DNA from: Stenotrophomonas sp. HITSZ_GD
Lineage (GTDB): Bacteria; Pseudomonadota; Gammaproteobacteria; Xanthomonadales; Xanthomonadaceae
Direction: 5' to 3'
DNA: 64,000 nt
Assembly (NCBI RefSeq): GCF_029543105.1
Contig: NZ_JARQXB010000015.1
Location: 1 to 64,000, forward strand
Shown piece after piece: positions 46,845-55,465 of the stretch. Below the pieces are notes generated by a model that saw only the letters and a list, made by a program, of their open reading frames with translations, had not been told where the DNA came from and made no database searches. The position numbers and the translations under genes were made by a program. Position 1 is the stretch's first letter. Each line of letters starts with the position of its first letter.

Positions 46845-49808
46845 TCAGGGCAGGGTGGCCGGCGGGCGCTCGCCCAGGCCGGGCTCGGGGCTGGCGGCGG
46901 CCTCGTCGATCTCCATGCGGTTACGCCCGCCGTGCTTGGCCCGGTAGAGCGCCGCGTCGGTGCGGGCGAGCAGTTGGCCCACCGTCTCGCCCTCGCGGTA
47001 CCAGGCCACGCCCATCGAGCAGGTCACCTCCAGCACGATGTCGTCCACCGCGTAGGGCGTGCCGCAGATCGCGTCGTGGATCGTGCGCAGGCGCCCGTGC
47101 GCCAGCGGCGACAGGCCGGGCATCACCGCCAGCAGTTCCTCGCCGCCGTAGCGGCCGACCTGGTCGCTGCCGCGCAGGCAAGCATCCAGGCGGCGGCCCA
47201 CGCGCGCCAGCACCGCGTCACCGGCCAGGTGGCCGTAGACGTCGTTGATCTGCTTGAAGTAGTCCAGGTCGATCAGCACCACCGCCAGCGGCTCGCCGTC
47301 GCGGCGCGCCTGCGCCAGGCACACCGCCATCGCCTCCAGGATGCCGGTGCGGTTGAGCAGGCCGGTGAGGTCGTCGCGCGTGGCCTTGATCGCCAGGCTG
47401 GCGCGCGCGGCTTCCAGTTCCTGTTTCTCGCGCTGCAGTTCGTGGGTACGCTCGTCCACCAGGCGCTCCAGCTCGCGCTCGCGCGCCAGCAGCCGGCTTA
47501 CCCGCCAGCGCAGCAGGCCCAGCACGGCGGCGAAGGCGAGCAGCACGTACACCAGGATCGCCAGCGGGCTGCGCCACCACGGCGGCAGCACGTCCACGGC
47601 GAACTGCACGATGTTGCTGAGCTGGCGCTGGCGCAGGTCTTCGGCCTGCACCTCCAGCGTGTAGTGGCCCGGCGCCAGGATCGGGTAGACGAGGTGGTCC
47701 TGCGCGGTGCTGATCCACGCGCCGGCGTGATCGTTGATGCGGTAGCGGAACACCACCCGGTCGCTGCCGCCGGCCGCGCCGGGCGTGGAGAGGTCGATGT
47801 CCAGCGGCTGCTCGGACCACAGCAGCGCGCTGCCCGGCAGCACCGGCTGGTCGCCCCGGCGCACGCGCGCGATTTCCAGCTTCAGCGGGCGCGGGGCGAA
47901 CAGCGCGGCCGGGTCGAAGATGCGGCTCAGGCCGCGGCTGGAGCCGATCCACACCGCGCCGTCATGGTCTTCGAAGAAGGCGTTGGCCGAGGTGTCGTCC
48001 CACAGCAGGCCTTCGGCCTGGGTGACGCGGATCCAGCGGCCGTCGCGCAGCAGGTCCAGGCCCTGGCTGCTGCCCAGCCACAACCAGCCGCGGCTGTCGT
48101 GGCGCAGGATGAAGGGCATGATCCGCGAGACGAGCGGGTCGTCCACGCGCGTGACGGACAGGCGGTTGGCGGCCTCGTCCATGCGTCCCTGCCACAGGCC
48201 GGCATCGTTGAGCGACAGCCAGATCCCGCCGTCCGGGGCGAGGGAGATCCGCGAGAAATCCTGGCTCGGCAGCGCGCCGACCACTTCCACCCGGCGCCAA
48301 TGGCCTTCCACGCGCCGGTACAGACCGGCGCTGGAGGTGAGCCATAGACGGCCGGCGGCGTCGATGCGCGCATCGTCGAACGAGCTCACCGGCAGCTCGC
48401 GTTCGCGCACGGGGCGCTCGCTGCCCGGCGCCAGCGCATAGACGCCGCGCCCGGTGACGATCCACAGCACGCCCTCGCGGTCGAACAGCACCACGCGCAC
48501 GCCGGCCGGTACTTCGGCGACATCGCGCGTGCTGCCGTCGAGCGGATCGCGGCGCGCGATGGCGCCGGAGGAGCGGCCGAGCCACACCGCGCCATCGGGC
48601 GCGGTGGTCAGGCTGGTGGTCTGCTGCAGGGGCCGGCCGTCGGCCAGCGTCCAGGGCCCCATGCGGCGCGATGCCGGATCGAGCTGGTTGCTGCCGGCAT
48701 CGCCGCCGACCAGCAGTTCGCCCTGCGGCGTGCGCAGGATCGCCCAGGTCGGCGCGGCGGCCAGGCCCTGGCTTTCGTCCCAATGCTCGATGCGGTCGTA
48801 GGCCAGCCAGCGCTGCACGCCCAGGCCGCGCGTGCCGATCCAGAAGCGCCCATCGCGCTGCACCAGGATCGGCCCCACCAACGGGGTGATGTCCACGCCC
48901 TGGCTGCGCGAGAACAGCCGCCAGCGGTCGCCTTCCCAGCGCACCAGCCCGGTGTTGGCGCGCGTCACCACGCGGCCGCGGGGGTCCAGCGCCAGGTTGG
49001 TGGCGCCGGACAACATGGTGAAGCCGCCGCCGACCGGCGCGGGATGTTCGATGAAGCGCGTGCGGCCCGGCGGCAGCGACAGCACGTGGTCGCCCCCGCG
49101 CACCCACAGCGTGCCGTCGCGGGCGCGCAGGATCGCCTGCAGGCGCTCGCCCGGCAGCCCCTGCGCCGGGCCGAACGGCGTGATGCGGCCATCGTGTTCG
49201 ATGCGGCACAGCTGCGTGCCGCAGGCGACCCACAAGCGCTCGCCTTCGGCCATGAGCGCCTCGCCCATCGGCGGCAGCGCATGGCCCTCCCAGCGCAGCG
49301 GGATCGGCCGGACCTGCCAGCCGTTCTCGTCCGGGCTGATGCGCAGCAACTGGTGATGGCTGATGGCCACCACGCCGTCGTCCTGCGCCACCAGTGTGTT
49401 GCCGTTGTCCAGCTGCAGCGGGCGGCCTTGCCACTGCACGCTCTCGAAGCGCGAGGCGCGGCGCACGTACAGGCCGTTGGAGGTGCCCACCCACAAGCGG
49501 CCGGCGCTGTCCTCGGTGATGGCGCGCACGTAGATGCTGCTGATCCCGGCTTCCTCGCCCACCACGTGGAAGCGCTCGCGTTCGTACCGGTGCAGGCCCA
49601 GTTCGGTACCCGCCCAGACCACGCCCTGGCGATCCTCGTAGAGCGCGCTGACCGACAGGCCCTGCAGGCCCTCGGCCTGCGCGTAGGCGCGGAAGCTGTA
49701 GTTCTGCGCCGCCGCCGGGAAGGCCAGCCCGGCAAGCGCGCACAGCCACGCCGCGGCGTGGATCACGGCCGCGAGGCGAGCGACAAGCGTGTGCGGCGAG
49801 GTGGCCAC
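46845..49808 (-). CDS. Periplasmic-propeller sensor diguanylate cyclase
   Basis: This protein (about 987 residues) has a signal peptide (about 1-35), a two-component regulator beta-propeller (about 40-690) of repeating 'G.LW.GT..GL' blades, a Y_Y_Y domain, one membrane helix (749-768), a coiled coil and a GGDEF domain. The active site reads GGEEL (888-892) and an RxxD inhibitory site (RGSD) lies five residues before it, so product inhibition is expected. The GTG at 49808 is chosen because a sigma28-like promoter (49867-49893) rules out the longer readings; GTG at 49766 is an alternative. Signal unknown. Confidence 0.88.
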   Translation of the reverse strand: MATSPHTLVARLAAVIHAAAWLCALAGLAFPAAAQNYSFRAYAQAEGLQGLSVSALYEDRQGVVWAGTELGLHRYERERFHVVGEEAGISSIYVRAITEDSAGRLWVGTSNGLYVRRASRFESVQWQGRPLQLDNGNTLVAQDDGVVAISHHQLLRISPDENGWQVRPIPLRWEGHALPPMGEALMAEGERLWVACGTQLCRIEHDGRITPFGPAQGLPGERLQAILRARDGTLWVRGGDHVLSLPPGRTRFIEHPAPVGGGFTMLSGATNLALDPRGRVVTRANTGLVRWEGDRWRLFSRSQGVDITPLVGPILVQRDGRFWIGTRGLGVQRWLAYDRIEHWDESQGLAAAPTWAILRTPQGELLVGGDAGSNQLDPASRRMGPWTLADGRPLQQTTSLTTAPDGAVWLGRSSGAIARRDPLDGSTRDVAEVPAGVRVVLFDREGVLWIVTGRGVYALAPGSERPVRERELPVSSFDDARIDAAGRLWLTSSAGLYRRVEGHWRRVEVVGALPSQDFSRISLAPDGGIWLSLNDAGLWQGRMDEAANRLSVTRVDDPLVSRIMPFILRHDSRGWLWLGSSQGLDLLRDGRWIRVTQAEGLLWDDTSANAFFEDHDGAVWIGSSRGLSRIFDPAALFAPRPLKLEIARVRRGDQPVLPGSALLWSEQPLDIDLSTPGAAGGSDRVVFRYRINDHAGAWISTAQDHLVYPILAPGHYTLEVQAEDLRQRQLSNIVQFAVDVLPPWWRSPLAILVYVLLAFAAVLGLLRWRVSRLLARERELERLVDERTHELQREKQELEAARASLAIKATRDDLTGLLNRTGILEAMAVCLAQARRDGEPLAVVLIDLDYFKQINDVYGHLAGDAVLARVGRRLDACLRGSDQVGRYGGEELLAVMPGLSPLAHGRLRTIHDAICGTPYAVDDIVLEVTCSMGVAWYREGETVGQLLARTDAALYRAKHGGRNRMEIDEAAASPEPGLGERPPATLP

Positions 49809-49866
49809 GTGACTGCGAAGACTCCCCGGAACCGGCGAACCCTCTCCCGGGGCTCGTCCGCTACAG

Positions 49867-49893
49867 GTATCGGCCGCCGCGCGCGGAACTGTA
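49867..49893 (-). promoter_or_regulatory. sigma28-like promoter of the diguanylate cyclase
   Basis: Minus strand: TACAGTTC-N11-GCCGATAC, two near-consensus halves. It begins 17 bases after the fliR stop and would add this cyclase to the FliA regulon. Confidence 0.75.
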
Positions 49894-49909
49894 GCGGCGG
49901 CCATGTGGG

Positions 49910-50701
49910 TCAGCGGGTGAGTTGCCGCGCCGCGTCGAAGCTGGCGTCGAACAGCCGCTGCACCGGCGGCCCCATCTCGTTGGCCAGCGTGGCCAGCAGC
50001 ACCAGTCCCAGCAACACCGACACCGGCAGGCCGAGCTGGATGGGGTTGAGCGCCGGCGCCGCCTTGGCCAGCGCGCCGAAGGCCAGGTTCACCGCCAGCA
50101 TCGCCACGATCATCGGCAATGCCAGCGTGAGCCCGCCGCGCAGCACCTGCAGGAAGAAGGTGGGCGCCACTTCGGCGAACGCATGCGGGTCGGGCAGGGC
50201 GGCCCCGATCGGAATGGCCTTGTAGCTGTCCACGATCAGCGCGATCAGCGCCAGGTGCCCGTTGGCGACGAAGAACAGCAGCCCGAAACTGAGGTAGAAC
50301 CACTGCGCGATGACGCCGGAGGTGACGCCGCGCAGCGGATCGGACATCTGCGCGAACGACAGGCCCGTACTCTGGGAAATCATCTCGCCGGCCAGCGCCC
50401 CGGCCTCGAAGACCAGCTTGAGCATGAAGCCGATGCTCACGCCGATCGCCAGCTCGCGCGCGACGGTCAGCACCACCGCGGCATCGAAGCCGTTCCAGGC
50501 CGGCACGGGCGGCAGGATGGGGGCCAGCGCCATGGCCAGGGTGCCGGCGATGGTGACTCGGATGCGCTTGGGCACGGCCTTGGTGCCGACCAGCGGCATC
50601 GCGGTCAGGACGGCGCCGATGCGCAGCATCGTCCACAGCACCGCGCCGACCATCGCGAACGCGCGCTGGCCGTCGATCACCATCTGGGTGGCGGCATCCA
50701 C
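49910..50701 (-). CDS. fliR: Flagellar export protein FliR
   Basis: FliR is part of the FliP5Q4R1 export gate core. The 263-residue protein has six membrane helices; family stretches GVSIGFMLKLVFEAGALAGEMIS and GLSFAQMSDP are present. It starts seven bases after fliQ and closes the fliLMNOP-QR operon; the next gene downstream has its own sigma28-like promoter. Confidence 0.96.
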   Translation of the reverse strand: MDAATQMVIDGQRAFAMVGAVLWTMLRIGAVLTAMPLVGTKAVPKRIRVTIAGTLAMALAPILPPVPAWNGFDAAVVLTVARELAIGVSIGFMLKLVFEAGALAGEMISQSTGLSFAQMSDPLRGVTSGVIAQWFYLSFGLLFFVANGHLALIALIVDSYKAIPIGAALPDPHAFAEVAPTFFLQVLRGGLTLALPMIVAMLAVNLAFGALAKAAPALNPIQLGLPVSVLLGLVLLATLANEMGPPVQRLFDASFDAARQLTR

Positions 50702-50708
50702 GGCGTCG

Positions 50709-50978
50709 CTAGCCGATGAGGTGGGGAATGCGCTGGAACAGCATGGTCGTGTACTCGACCAGGTGCGCCAGCAGCATGCTGCCGGTGGCGAACAGCACGG
50801 CGGTCAGCGCCACGGCCTTGGCGATGAAGGCGATGGTGGGTTCGTTGATCTGCGTGGCGGCCTGGATGACGCCGATGACGACACCGACCACCAGCACGGC
50901 CAACAGGATGGGGCCGGCCAGCCAGAGGACGGTGACCAGTCCGCCGCGCAGTTCGGTGAGGGCGATTTCGGGGCTCAT
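50709..50978 (-). CDS. fliQ: Flagellar export protein FliQ
   Basis: FliQ is a small two-helix part of the export gate. The 89-residue length and the motifs GPILLAVLVVGVVIGVIQAATQINE and ATGSMLLAHLVEYT are normal. Its start MSPEIALTEL at 50978 lies 38 bases after the stop of the inserted unknown gene, where fliP would usually be its direct neighbour. Confidence 0.95.
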   Translation of the reverse strand: MSPEIALTELRGGLVTVLWLAGPILLAVLVVGVVIGVIQAATQINEPTIAFIAKAVALTAVLFATGSMLLAHLVEYTTMLFQRIPHLIG

Positions 50979-51016
50979 GGGCTGGCAGATGCAATCGCTA
51001 TGCCAGCGAACCAGTG

Positions 51017-51802
51017 TCAATCGCTTGTCATCGCATGCGCGGGTAGGGCCGGAGCATTACCATCGGCCAGGCGGATGTAGCGCACATTGAGTGAAATCAC
51101 TTCTTCGTAGCGGATCACGAAATAATCGCCTTCAATCCGGTAGAAGCGCGCCGCTTCCGGCTCGTGGGCTTCCTTGTCCAAGCTCTTGTCGGCGGATAGA
51201 GGGCGACGCTCAACGCCTTCCAAAACCAATCGATCAAGTTTTCCATCCGAATCGAAGTAGTAGTCCTCAAGCGTGCCAACATAGAGCACGGGCTCACCGG
51301 CAACATTGATGACAGCTGCGACCGAAATGAGGTCCGGTACATCTTCCTTGGCGAAATCCGCTCCACTGAGCAGGTAATACCAGGGAGCGCGACGAAATCT
51401 GAATAGCCAAGCCAACCGTGAATCGGATCGATCCCACCGATGACGGGTGATTTGCCAGCGAAGTATTGGGGTAGCCACCACGGCAGCCAGCAGCTGGGTT
51501 CCGAAGTACCACGCAATCTGAGCTGCCTCGGACTGTGCAGCTGCGACGGCCTCGGATTGCAACGCCGGACTGGAGGACAACAATCCGAGCAGCAGTCCGA
51601 GGTCCAAATATCGATGCGCAAGGGCGCAAGCCAGCAGCCATATCGCATGTAAGGCGGCTGCCCAGACTAATCCCTCGACCACGATGGCGCCGAACGGCGA
51701 GTAGTCCAGCTTTTCGCTTTCGGCGAGTTTGATCTGCGAACGCGCGATGAATCCCGGAAGGACGATCAGGAAGACGATGAGCGCCGGAAGTGCGACGTTC
51801 AT
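51017..51802 (-). CDS. Unknown membrane protein inserted between fliP and fliQ (DUF6338-like)
   Basis: This 261-residue protein has membrane helices near the N-terminus (about 3-20 and 40-75) and around 95-112, and a cytoplasmic beta-rich C-terminal domain (VLYVGTLEDYYFDSDGKLDRLVLEGVERR, YFVIRYEEVISLNVRYI). The layout resembles DUF6338 proteins, from memory; it is not a flagellar protein. Its base composition is visibly A+T-richer than its neighbours. It lies on the operon strand 18 bases after another unknown ORF, so it is probably co-transcribed with fliP and fliQ. Acquired by transfer is the likely reading; function unknown. Confidence 0.7.
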   Translation of the reverse strand: MNVALPALIVFLIVLPGFIARSQIKLAESEKLDYSPFGAIVVEGLVWAAALHAIWLLACALAHRYLDLGLLLGLLSSSPALQSEAVAAAQSEAAQIAWYFGTQLLAAVVATPILRWQITRHRWDRSDSRLAWLFRFRRAPWYYLLSGADFAKEDVPDLISVAAVINVAGEPVLYVGTLEDYYFDSDGKLDRLVLEGVERRPLSADKSLDKEAHEPEAARFYRIEGDYFVIRYEEVISLNVRYIRLADGNAPALPAHAMTSD

Positions 51803-51820
51803 CGCTTAGTGTCCGCGATA

Positions 51821-52075
51821 TCAGGAAGCCTTTGCGACGAACCGTGGCGTAAGTTCGAGCTCGTGGCCATTGTCGTCCCTGACCTTGATCACGACTTCGG
51901 GTTTGTTCGCCTTGAACTCGCCAGTCGTTAGAAACTTCCTCAATTGTTCCCGTCCCTTGGCATCGGCCAAGACTTTCTTCGCCAGCGGACTCTTGAGCGC
52001 TTTCATGGCTTTGAATATGGCACGAAGCCCAAGGGCTTTCAAGGCGTGCCAGGGCACACCGCGGTTTGTCGTCAC
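51821..52075 (-). CDS. Small unknown protein of the fliP/fliQ insert
   Basis: A GTG at 52075 overlaps the fliP stop (GTGA) and would give 84 residues; an ATG at 52006 gives 61. The N-terminal part (ALKALGLRAIFKAMKALK) is a basic amphipathic helix; the C-terminal part (PEVVIKVRDDNGHELELTPRFV) looks like beta strands. No family is recognised. The composition matches the A+T-richer partner downstream, so the two form one cassette. Neither start has a good ribosome site; coupling to fliP is plausible. Confidence 0.5.
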   Translation of the reverse strand: MTTNRGVPWHALKALGLRAIFKAMKALKSPLAKKVLADAKGREQLRKFLTTGEFKANKPEVVIKVRDDNGHELELTPRFVAKAS

Positions 52076-52911
52076 ACCGCGTTGAAGCTCGCCGCCAGCG
52101 TGCCCACCACCAGCACCCAGCCGTCCACCAGCACGAACAGCAGGATCTTGAACGGCGCAGACACCAGCATGGGCGAGAGCATCATCATGCCCATCGACAT
52201 CAGCACGCTGGCCACCACCAGGTCGATGATCACGAACGGGATGAAGATCAAAAAGCCGATCTCGAAGGCCGTCTTCAGCTCGCTGGTGACGAAGGAGGCG
52301 ACCAGCACCGGGAACGGCACCGCATCCGGGCCGGCGTACTTGCCGTCGCCGGCCATGCCGGCGAAGGTCATCAGGTCGGTCTCGCGCACCTGCGCCAGCA
52401 TGAAGGCGCGCAGCGGCTGCGTGGTCAGCGTCCAGGCGGTCTGGAAGTCGATCTGGTTGTTGAGGTAGGGCTGCAGGCCGCTGCTCCACATCTTCTGCCA
52501 CACCGGCATCATCACCAGCGCGGTGAGGAACATCGCCAGCCCCACCAGGATCTGGTTGGACGGCGTCTGGCCGGTGCCCAGCGCCTGGCGCAGCAGGCCC
52601 AGCACGATGGTGATGCGGGTGAAGGCGGTGAGCACCAGCAGCATCGACGGCAGCAGGGTGATGGCCGTCATCAGCAACAGGGTTTGCAGCGGCAGGCTCA
52701 CCGGCTGCTCGCCGATGCGGCCCACGGTGACGTTCGGCAGCGCCGGCAACTGGCTGCTGCCGCCCACGGGCGCCGCGGCCGGGGCGGCGGCCGCTTCGAT
52801 GTTCACCGGGGCGGCGGCCGGCGCGGCGAAGGCGAACGCGGGGCACAGCGCGAGCAGCAGGATCAACAGCAGGCGCAACGCGCGGGCGGTACGGAACGGC
52901 AGCATGTTCAT
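52072..52911 (-). CDS. fliP: Flagellar export protein FliP
   Basis: FliP is the main subunit of the export gate. The 279-residue protein has a cleavable signal peptide (about 1-29), a short periplasmic stretch and four membrane helices; LTAFTRITIVLGLLRQALGTGQTPSNQILVGL-type sequence and FLIFIPFVIIDLVVASVLMSMGMMMLSP are characteristic. It overlaps fliO by four bases. The expected next gene, fliQ, is displaced by about 1.1 kb. Confidence 0.96.
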   Translation of the reverse strand: MNMLPFRTARALRLLLILLLALCPAFAFAAPAAAPVNIEAAAAPAAAPVGGSSQLPALPNVTVGRIGEQPVSLPLQTLLLMTAITLLPSMLLVLTAFTRITIVLGLLRQALGTGQTPSNQILVGLAMFLTALVMMPVWQKMWSSGLQPYLNNQIDFQTAWTLTTQPLRAFMLAQVRETDLMTFAGMAGDGKYAGPDAVPFPVLVASFVTSELKTAFEIGFLIFIPFVIIDLVVASVLMSMGMMMLSPMLVSAPFKILLFVLVDGWVLVVGTLAASFNAV

Positions 52912-53327
52912 CGGTCCTTGCGCAGCTTCTGGGCGAGCAGCTGGGCGAAATCGGGCAGTTTCTTCAGGTCGGGCAGGGTCGGCGGCGGCGGGGCCGGCAG
53001 CGGGGCGTCGAGGCGGTGCAGGGTGTTGATGCCGCCGGCGGTCACGCCGAGCAGCAACTGCTCTCCGCCTACCTCCACCACCACCACGCGCTCCTTGGCG
53101 CCGAGCGGCAGGCTGGCGACCACCTTCAGGCCGGCGGCCGGGCGGAAGCCGCTGCCGGGCATGCGCTTGAGCAGCCAGCCCAGGCCCACGATCAGCCCCA
53201 GCACCAGCAGCAGCGCGAACACCGCGCCGAACAGGCCCGGCGAGCTCGGCGCGTGGTTGCCGACCTGCTGCGCGCCGGGCGCGGCCGCCTGCGCGGCGGT
53301 GGCCAGCGCGAGCGCGATCAGGCTCAA
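52908..53327 (-). CDS. fliO: Flagellar biosynthesis protein FliO
   Basis: FliO helps assemble the FliP ring. The 139-residue protein has an N-terminal signal-like segment, one membrane helix (about 32-53) and a cytoplasmic domain with LKVVASLPLGAKERVVVVEVGGEQLLLGVTAGGI typical of FliO. It overlaps fliN and fliP by four bases on either side. Confidence 0.92.
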   Translation of the reverse strand: MSLIALALATAAQAAAPGAQQVGNHAPSSPGLFGAVFALLLVLGLIVGLGWLLKRMPGSGFRPAAGLKVVASLPLGAKERVVVVEVGGEQLLLGVTAGGINTLHRLDAPLPAPPPPTLPDLKKLPDFAQLLAQKLRKDR

Positions 53328-53659
53328 CGCAGTCTCCGGATGCGCTCGCTCGGGCTGACCACGTCGGTCAGGCGGATGCCGAAGCGGTCATTGATCACCA
53401 CCACCTCGCCGTGCGCGATGAGGGTGCCGTTGACGTAGACGTCCAGCGGCTCGCCGGCGCCGCGCTCCAGTTCCACCACCGAGCCCTGGTTGAGCTGCAG
53501 CAGGTTGCGGATCGGGATGCGCGCGCGGCCCACTTCCAGCGACAGCGTCACCGGCACGTCGAGGATGACGTCCAGGTTGAGGTCGGCGGCGGCGTGTTGT
53601 TCCTCGGCCAGCAGCTGTTCGAACTGGGCGGCCTGGGCGATTTCTTCTTCGGTCATCAT
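53324..53659 (-). CDS. fliN: Flagellar motor switch protein FliN
   Basis: FliN is part of the C-ring. The 111-residue protein is a SpoA-type domain (LDVILDVPVTLSLEVGRARIPIRNLLQLNQGSVVELER, YVNGTLIAHGEVVVINDRFGIRLTDVVSP). Two ATGs lie at 53659 and 53656; the first overlaps the fliM stop. The N-terminal acidic helix is short. Confidence 0.96.
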   Translation of the reverse strand: MMTEEEIAQAAQFEQLLAEEQHAAADLNLDVILDVPVTLSLEVGRARIPIRNLLQLNQGSVVELERGAGEPLDVYVNGTLIAHGEVVVINDRFGIRLTDVVSPSERIRRLR

Positions 53660-54666
53660 GGCAGCAGGTCCTGCGCTTTGCGCAAAGTCGGGGTGCCGGG
53701 CGGTTGCACGGCGGTGATCTTGATGGCGTTCTTGCCGTTGGCGATGCCGAATTCGCCGGTGAACAGCGGGATGTTCTCCACGCACAGCGGCACCTGCGCC
53801 GGCAGCTCGATCGGCAGCACGTCGCCGACCTTCAGGTGGGTCAACTGGCGCAGGCTCACGCGCCGGGAGGCCAGCACGCTGGAGAGCGTCACTTCGGCCA
53901 CGTTGAGCTGCTCGCGCAGCATCACGTTCCAGCTTTCGTCGCGGTCGTTGCGGTCGCTCTGGATGCCGGCATCGAGCAGCTCGCGGATCGGCTCGAGCAT
54001 CGAGTACGGCAGGGTGACGTGGATTTCCCCGCCGCCGCCTTCCAGTTCGACGTGGAAGCGGCACACCACCACGTATTCGCGCGGGGTCACGATGTTGGCG
54101 AAGTGCGGGTTGATCTCCGAGTTGAGGTATTCGAAGTCCACGTCCATCACCGGCGCCCACGCTTCCTTGAGGTCGGCGAAGGTCTGCTTGAGCAGCAGCT
54201 GGATCACCCGCATCTCGGTGGCGGTGAACTCGCGGCCCTCGATGCGCGTGGGGTAGCGGCCGTCGCCGCCGAAGAAGTTGTCCACCACGGTGAACACCAG
54301 CGTCGGCTCGAACACGATCAGCCCGGTGCCGCGCAGCGGCTTGAAGCGGATCAGGTTCAGGTTGGTCGGCACGTACAGCGAGTGCATGTACTCGTTGAAC
54401 TTGATGAGGTCGATGCCGCGCACGGACAGGTCGGCCGAGCGGCGGATCAGGTTGAACAGGCCGATGCGCCACAGGCGCGCGAAGCGCTCGTTGACCATCT
54501 CCAGCGTGGGCATGCGGCCGCGGATGATGCGGTCCTGGCTGGCGAGGTCGTAGTTGCGCGCCTCGCCGGGCGCCGCGGCGGCCGGGGCGGTATCGACCGC
54601 GCCCGAATCCACGCCGTGGAGCAGGGCATCGATCTCGTCCTGGGAAAGCAGGTCGTTGACGCTCAT
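53656..54666 (-). CDS. fliM: Flagellar motor switch protein FliM
   Basis: FliM binds phospho-CheY and reverses the motor. The 336-residue protein starts with the CheY-binding peptide LLSQDEIDALLHG, followed by the middle domain (about 50-230) and a SpoA domain that pairs with FliN. It starts nine bases after fliL. The EIDALL peptide fits the fliA-linked CheY. Confidence 0.97.
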   Translation of the reverse strand: MSVNDLLSQDEIDALLHGVDSGAVDTAPAAAAPGEARNYDLASQDRIIRGRMPTLEMVNERFARLWRIGLFNLIRRSADLSVRGIDLIKFNEYMHSLYVPTNLNLIRFKPLRGTGLIVFEPTLVFTVVDNFFGGDGRYPTRIEGREFTATEMRVIQLLLKQTFADLKEAWAPVMDVDFEYLNSEINPHFANIVTPREYVVVCRFHVELEGGGGEIHVTLPYSMLEPIRELLDAGIQSDRNDRDESWNVMLREQLNVAEVTLSSVLASRRVSLRQLTHLKVGDVLPIELPAQVPLCVENIPLFTGEFGIANGKNAIKITAVQPPGTPTLRKAQDLLP

Positions 54667-54675
54667 CGGCGTGCC

Positions 54676-55194
54676 TTACTGGGTCACGAAGCTGGTGAAC
54701 AGCAGTTCGTCGGCGCTCTTGCTGCCGGTCTCGGCGCGCATGAGCTTCTGCACTTCGGCCAGCGAGGTGGCCTGCAGCTTCTCCTTGCCCGCGCGGTCGG
54801 CGATCTCGGCCGGCTGCACCTGCGAGAACAGCATCAGCAGGCGGGCGCGGATGGCCGGCGCGTTGGCTTCGAGGTTCTTCAGCGCGATCGGGTCGCGCGT
54901 CATCAGCTGCACTTCCACCTGCAGGTAGCGCGGGCCGTCCACGGGGCCGTTGAGGTTGACCACGAACGGCGGCTCCATGGCGAAGTACTGCGCCGGGGCG
55001 GGGAGGGCGCTGGTCGCCGGGGCGGCCTTGGCGGCCTCGGCCTTCTCGGACTTGTCGTGCCCGGTGAAATACCAGGCCGCGCCACCGGCGGCCGCGGCGG
55101 CCACCACGGCCACGACGGCGATCAGCGCGATGGGCTTGCCGGCCTTCTTTTCCTTGGCTTCGGCTTTCTTGTTCTTGTCGGCGGCAGCGGCCAC
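54676..55194 (-). CDS. fliL: Flagellar basal body-associated protein FliL
   Basis: FliL surrounds the stators and helps torque. The 172-residue protein has a charged cytoplasmic start, one membrane helix (about 22-44) and a periplasmic stomatin-like domain (PPFVVNLNGPVDGPRYLQVEVQLM). It is the first gene of fliLMNOP-QR and has a perfect -24/-12 promoter 35 bases upstream. Confidence 0.94.
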   Translation of the reverse strand: MAAAADKNKKAEAKEKKAGKPIALIAVVAVVAAAAAGGAAWYFTGHDKSEKAEAAKAAPATSALPAPAQYFAMEPPFVVNLNGPVDGPRYLQVEVQLMTRDPIALKNLEANAPAIRARLLMLFSQVQPAEIADRAGKEKLQATSLAEVQKLMRAETGSKSADELLFTSFVTQ

Positions 55195-55228
55195 GGGGAA
55201 ACTCCAATGAAACGGGCTGCTGGCTGAG

Positions 55229-55245
55229 ATGCAACGCCCGTGCCA
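55229..55245 (-). promoter_or_regulatory. sigma54 promoter of fliL operon
   Basis: Minus strand: TGGCAC-N5-TTGCAT, a perfect match to the -24/-12 consensus, 35 bases before fliL. It predicts RpoN and a FleQ-type activator. Confidence 0.9.
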
Positions 55246-55439
55246 TTGGCGCGGTGGCGGTTTTCCGGCGGGCTTGGGGCCTGGGGTCGGGCAGGGGTTG
55301 GCCGGCTCGTCGGGGATACCCGCGCCAACGGCGTCGGCCGCGACAGGTTTCCGGCGGTGCGGGTGGCGGGTGCGGGGTGGCGGCGGGCGACGCGCCTACG
55401 ACGGGCGCCGCCGCTCATGCGGGCGAATCATCGGCCGGC

Positions 55440-55459
55440 GCCCCGCGGCGGCGCGGGGC
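55440..55459 (-). terminator. Hairpin after fliK
   Basis: GCCCCGC (55440-55446) pairs with 55453-55459 around six bases, seven bases after the fliK stop. There is no T run, so it is at best a weak terminator for fliEFGHIJK. The rest of the gap to fliL holds the sigma54 site and nothing else recognised. Confidence 0.45.
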
Positions 55460-55465
55460 CTGCCG

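Noticed and set aside
49909-50636. N-terminal extension of the diguanylate cyclase into fliR
   Set aside because: The open frame continues, but it overlaps fliR and the sigma28-like promoter at 49867-49893, and the signal peptide lies after 49808.
51017-52075. Prophage or transposon inside the fli operon
   Set aside because: No integrase, transposase, terminal inverted repeat or target duplication was seen; only two small genes are present.
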